Origin: an uncultured Collinsella sp.
GTDB lineage: Bacteria > Actinomycetota > Coriobacteriia > Coriobacteriales > Coriobacteriaceae
NCBI GenBank assembly: GCA_900549245.1
Contig: URNQ01000011.1
Location: 1-23,380, forward strand
DNA: 23,380 nt
Reading direction: 5' to 3'
In this document: one piece after another, positions 22,970 to 23,380 of the stretch
Layout: each line of letters begins with the position of its first letter
Position numbering within the stretch: the first letter of the stretch is position 1
Made by a program: the position numbers and the translations under genes
Notes under the pieces: generated by a model
What the model was told of the DNA's origin: nothing
Databases searched by the model: none
The model's input: only the letters and a program-made list of their open reading frames with translations

Positions 22970-23380
22970 ATGTCCCAGCAACGTAAGTTCTTCCCCGGCT
23001 GGCTCGTGGTGGCCTCCGGCTTTGTGATCATGGCCACGTGTTACACGATTTTCGTTAACTGCATGAGCCTGTTTCAGCCGCTCATCGTCAGCGACCTCGG
23101 GATCACGCTTGCGCAGTACAACATCTCCAATGCCATCTCCACCGTGGTGAGCGTTATCGGCTCACTTGTCATTGGCCATGTTGCCGATAAAGTAAGCGGC
23201 CGCGTTTTGGGTTCCCCTCACTGTAATCGCCACCTCTGCCGTTCTTGCCGGCATGAGCTTTGTCGGTGAGCTATGGCAGGTCTACGTGCTCTTTTCTGTT
23301 CGCCCCGTTCTGTCCGTGGCTGCCCTGGAAGCCGAATGGATGCTCGTACCATCATTCGGTTTCCAAGGCGGCCACGGGCC
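22970..23380 (+). pseudogene. MFS transporter, 5' part, frame disrupted, runs off the window
   Basis: ATG 22970 has the SD AAAAAAGGAA. The first ~82 residues are a normal MFS N-terminus: FFPGWLVVASGFVIMATCYT is TM1, and GSLVIGHVADKVSGRVLG holds TM2 and the loop-2 motif region. At the run of four C (23214-23217) the frame breaks. Skipping one C restores plausible TM3 sequence (LTVIATSAVLAGMSF, then ELWQVYVLFSV) to about 23300. After that no single frame looks right; a KAATG-like motif common after TM4 appears in a different frame at the very end. This means either genuine decay or sequence errors near the end of the contig. The substrate is unknown. Confidence 0.7.

Overview
The window is high-GC, mostly plus-strand bacterial chromosome. 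It looks like the actinobacterial class Coriobacteriia, and most likely a Collinsella-type gut commensal. That assignment is inferred from the style of the proteins, the abundance of two-component systems, the paired YhgE/Pip membrane proteins and the repetitive tRNA-adjacent and GGGGACGTTC-type intergenic sequences; no database search was possible. No phage, transposase, CRISPR array or plasmid function is present. All recognisable genes except one (a D,D-carboxypeptidase) are on the plus strand.

Layout. 1-94: the 3' half of a tRNA-Arg(ACG) and its terminator. 219-2660: an unrecognised 813-residue soluble protein with a TPR-like C-terminus. 2733-3106: tRNA-Ser(GCT) with a promoter, followed by a terminator and an imperfect ~190-bp tandem duplication of the tRNA 3' end. 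This duplication encloses a highly structured, cloverleaf-like element. 3165-6658: a secreted D,D-carboxypeptidase (minus strand) divergent from a VanR/VanS-like two-component system, which suggests a cell-wall sensing and remodelling unit. 6762-9857: a phosphate-transport ATPase (pstB) without its permease, followed by a PhoB/PhoR-like response regulator and kinase, then a strong terminator. 10053-12117: a three-gene bacterial tyrosine kinase module (Wzz-like activator, BY-kinase, PHP-type phosphatase) with no polysaccharide biosynthesis genes next to it. 12157-12657: a GNAT acetyltransferase. 12860-14884: the Hsp90 chaperone htpG, whose ATG lies only 30 bases after an intrinsic-terminator-like hairpin.

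14885-15368 is a gene-free stretch. It holds a perfect 12-bp palindrome, a ~100-nt nested stem-loop, a cluster of direct and inverted GGGGACGTTC repeats, and a palindromic operator-like site ahead of the next operon. 15369-20333: two adjacent YhgE/Pip-family membrane proteins with no gap between them. 20534-21517: an EamA/DMT-type transporter. 21634-22929: an M20-family amidohydrolase. From 22970 to the window end: the start of an MFS transporter whose reading frame is broken at least once.

Functional themes are envelope homeostasis (carboxypeptidase, VanRS-like system, YhgE/Pip pair, tyrosine-kinase module) and phosphate response. The least-explained material is intergenic: the structured element behind tRNA-Ser and the nested stem-loop and repeat cluster behind htpG.
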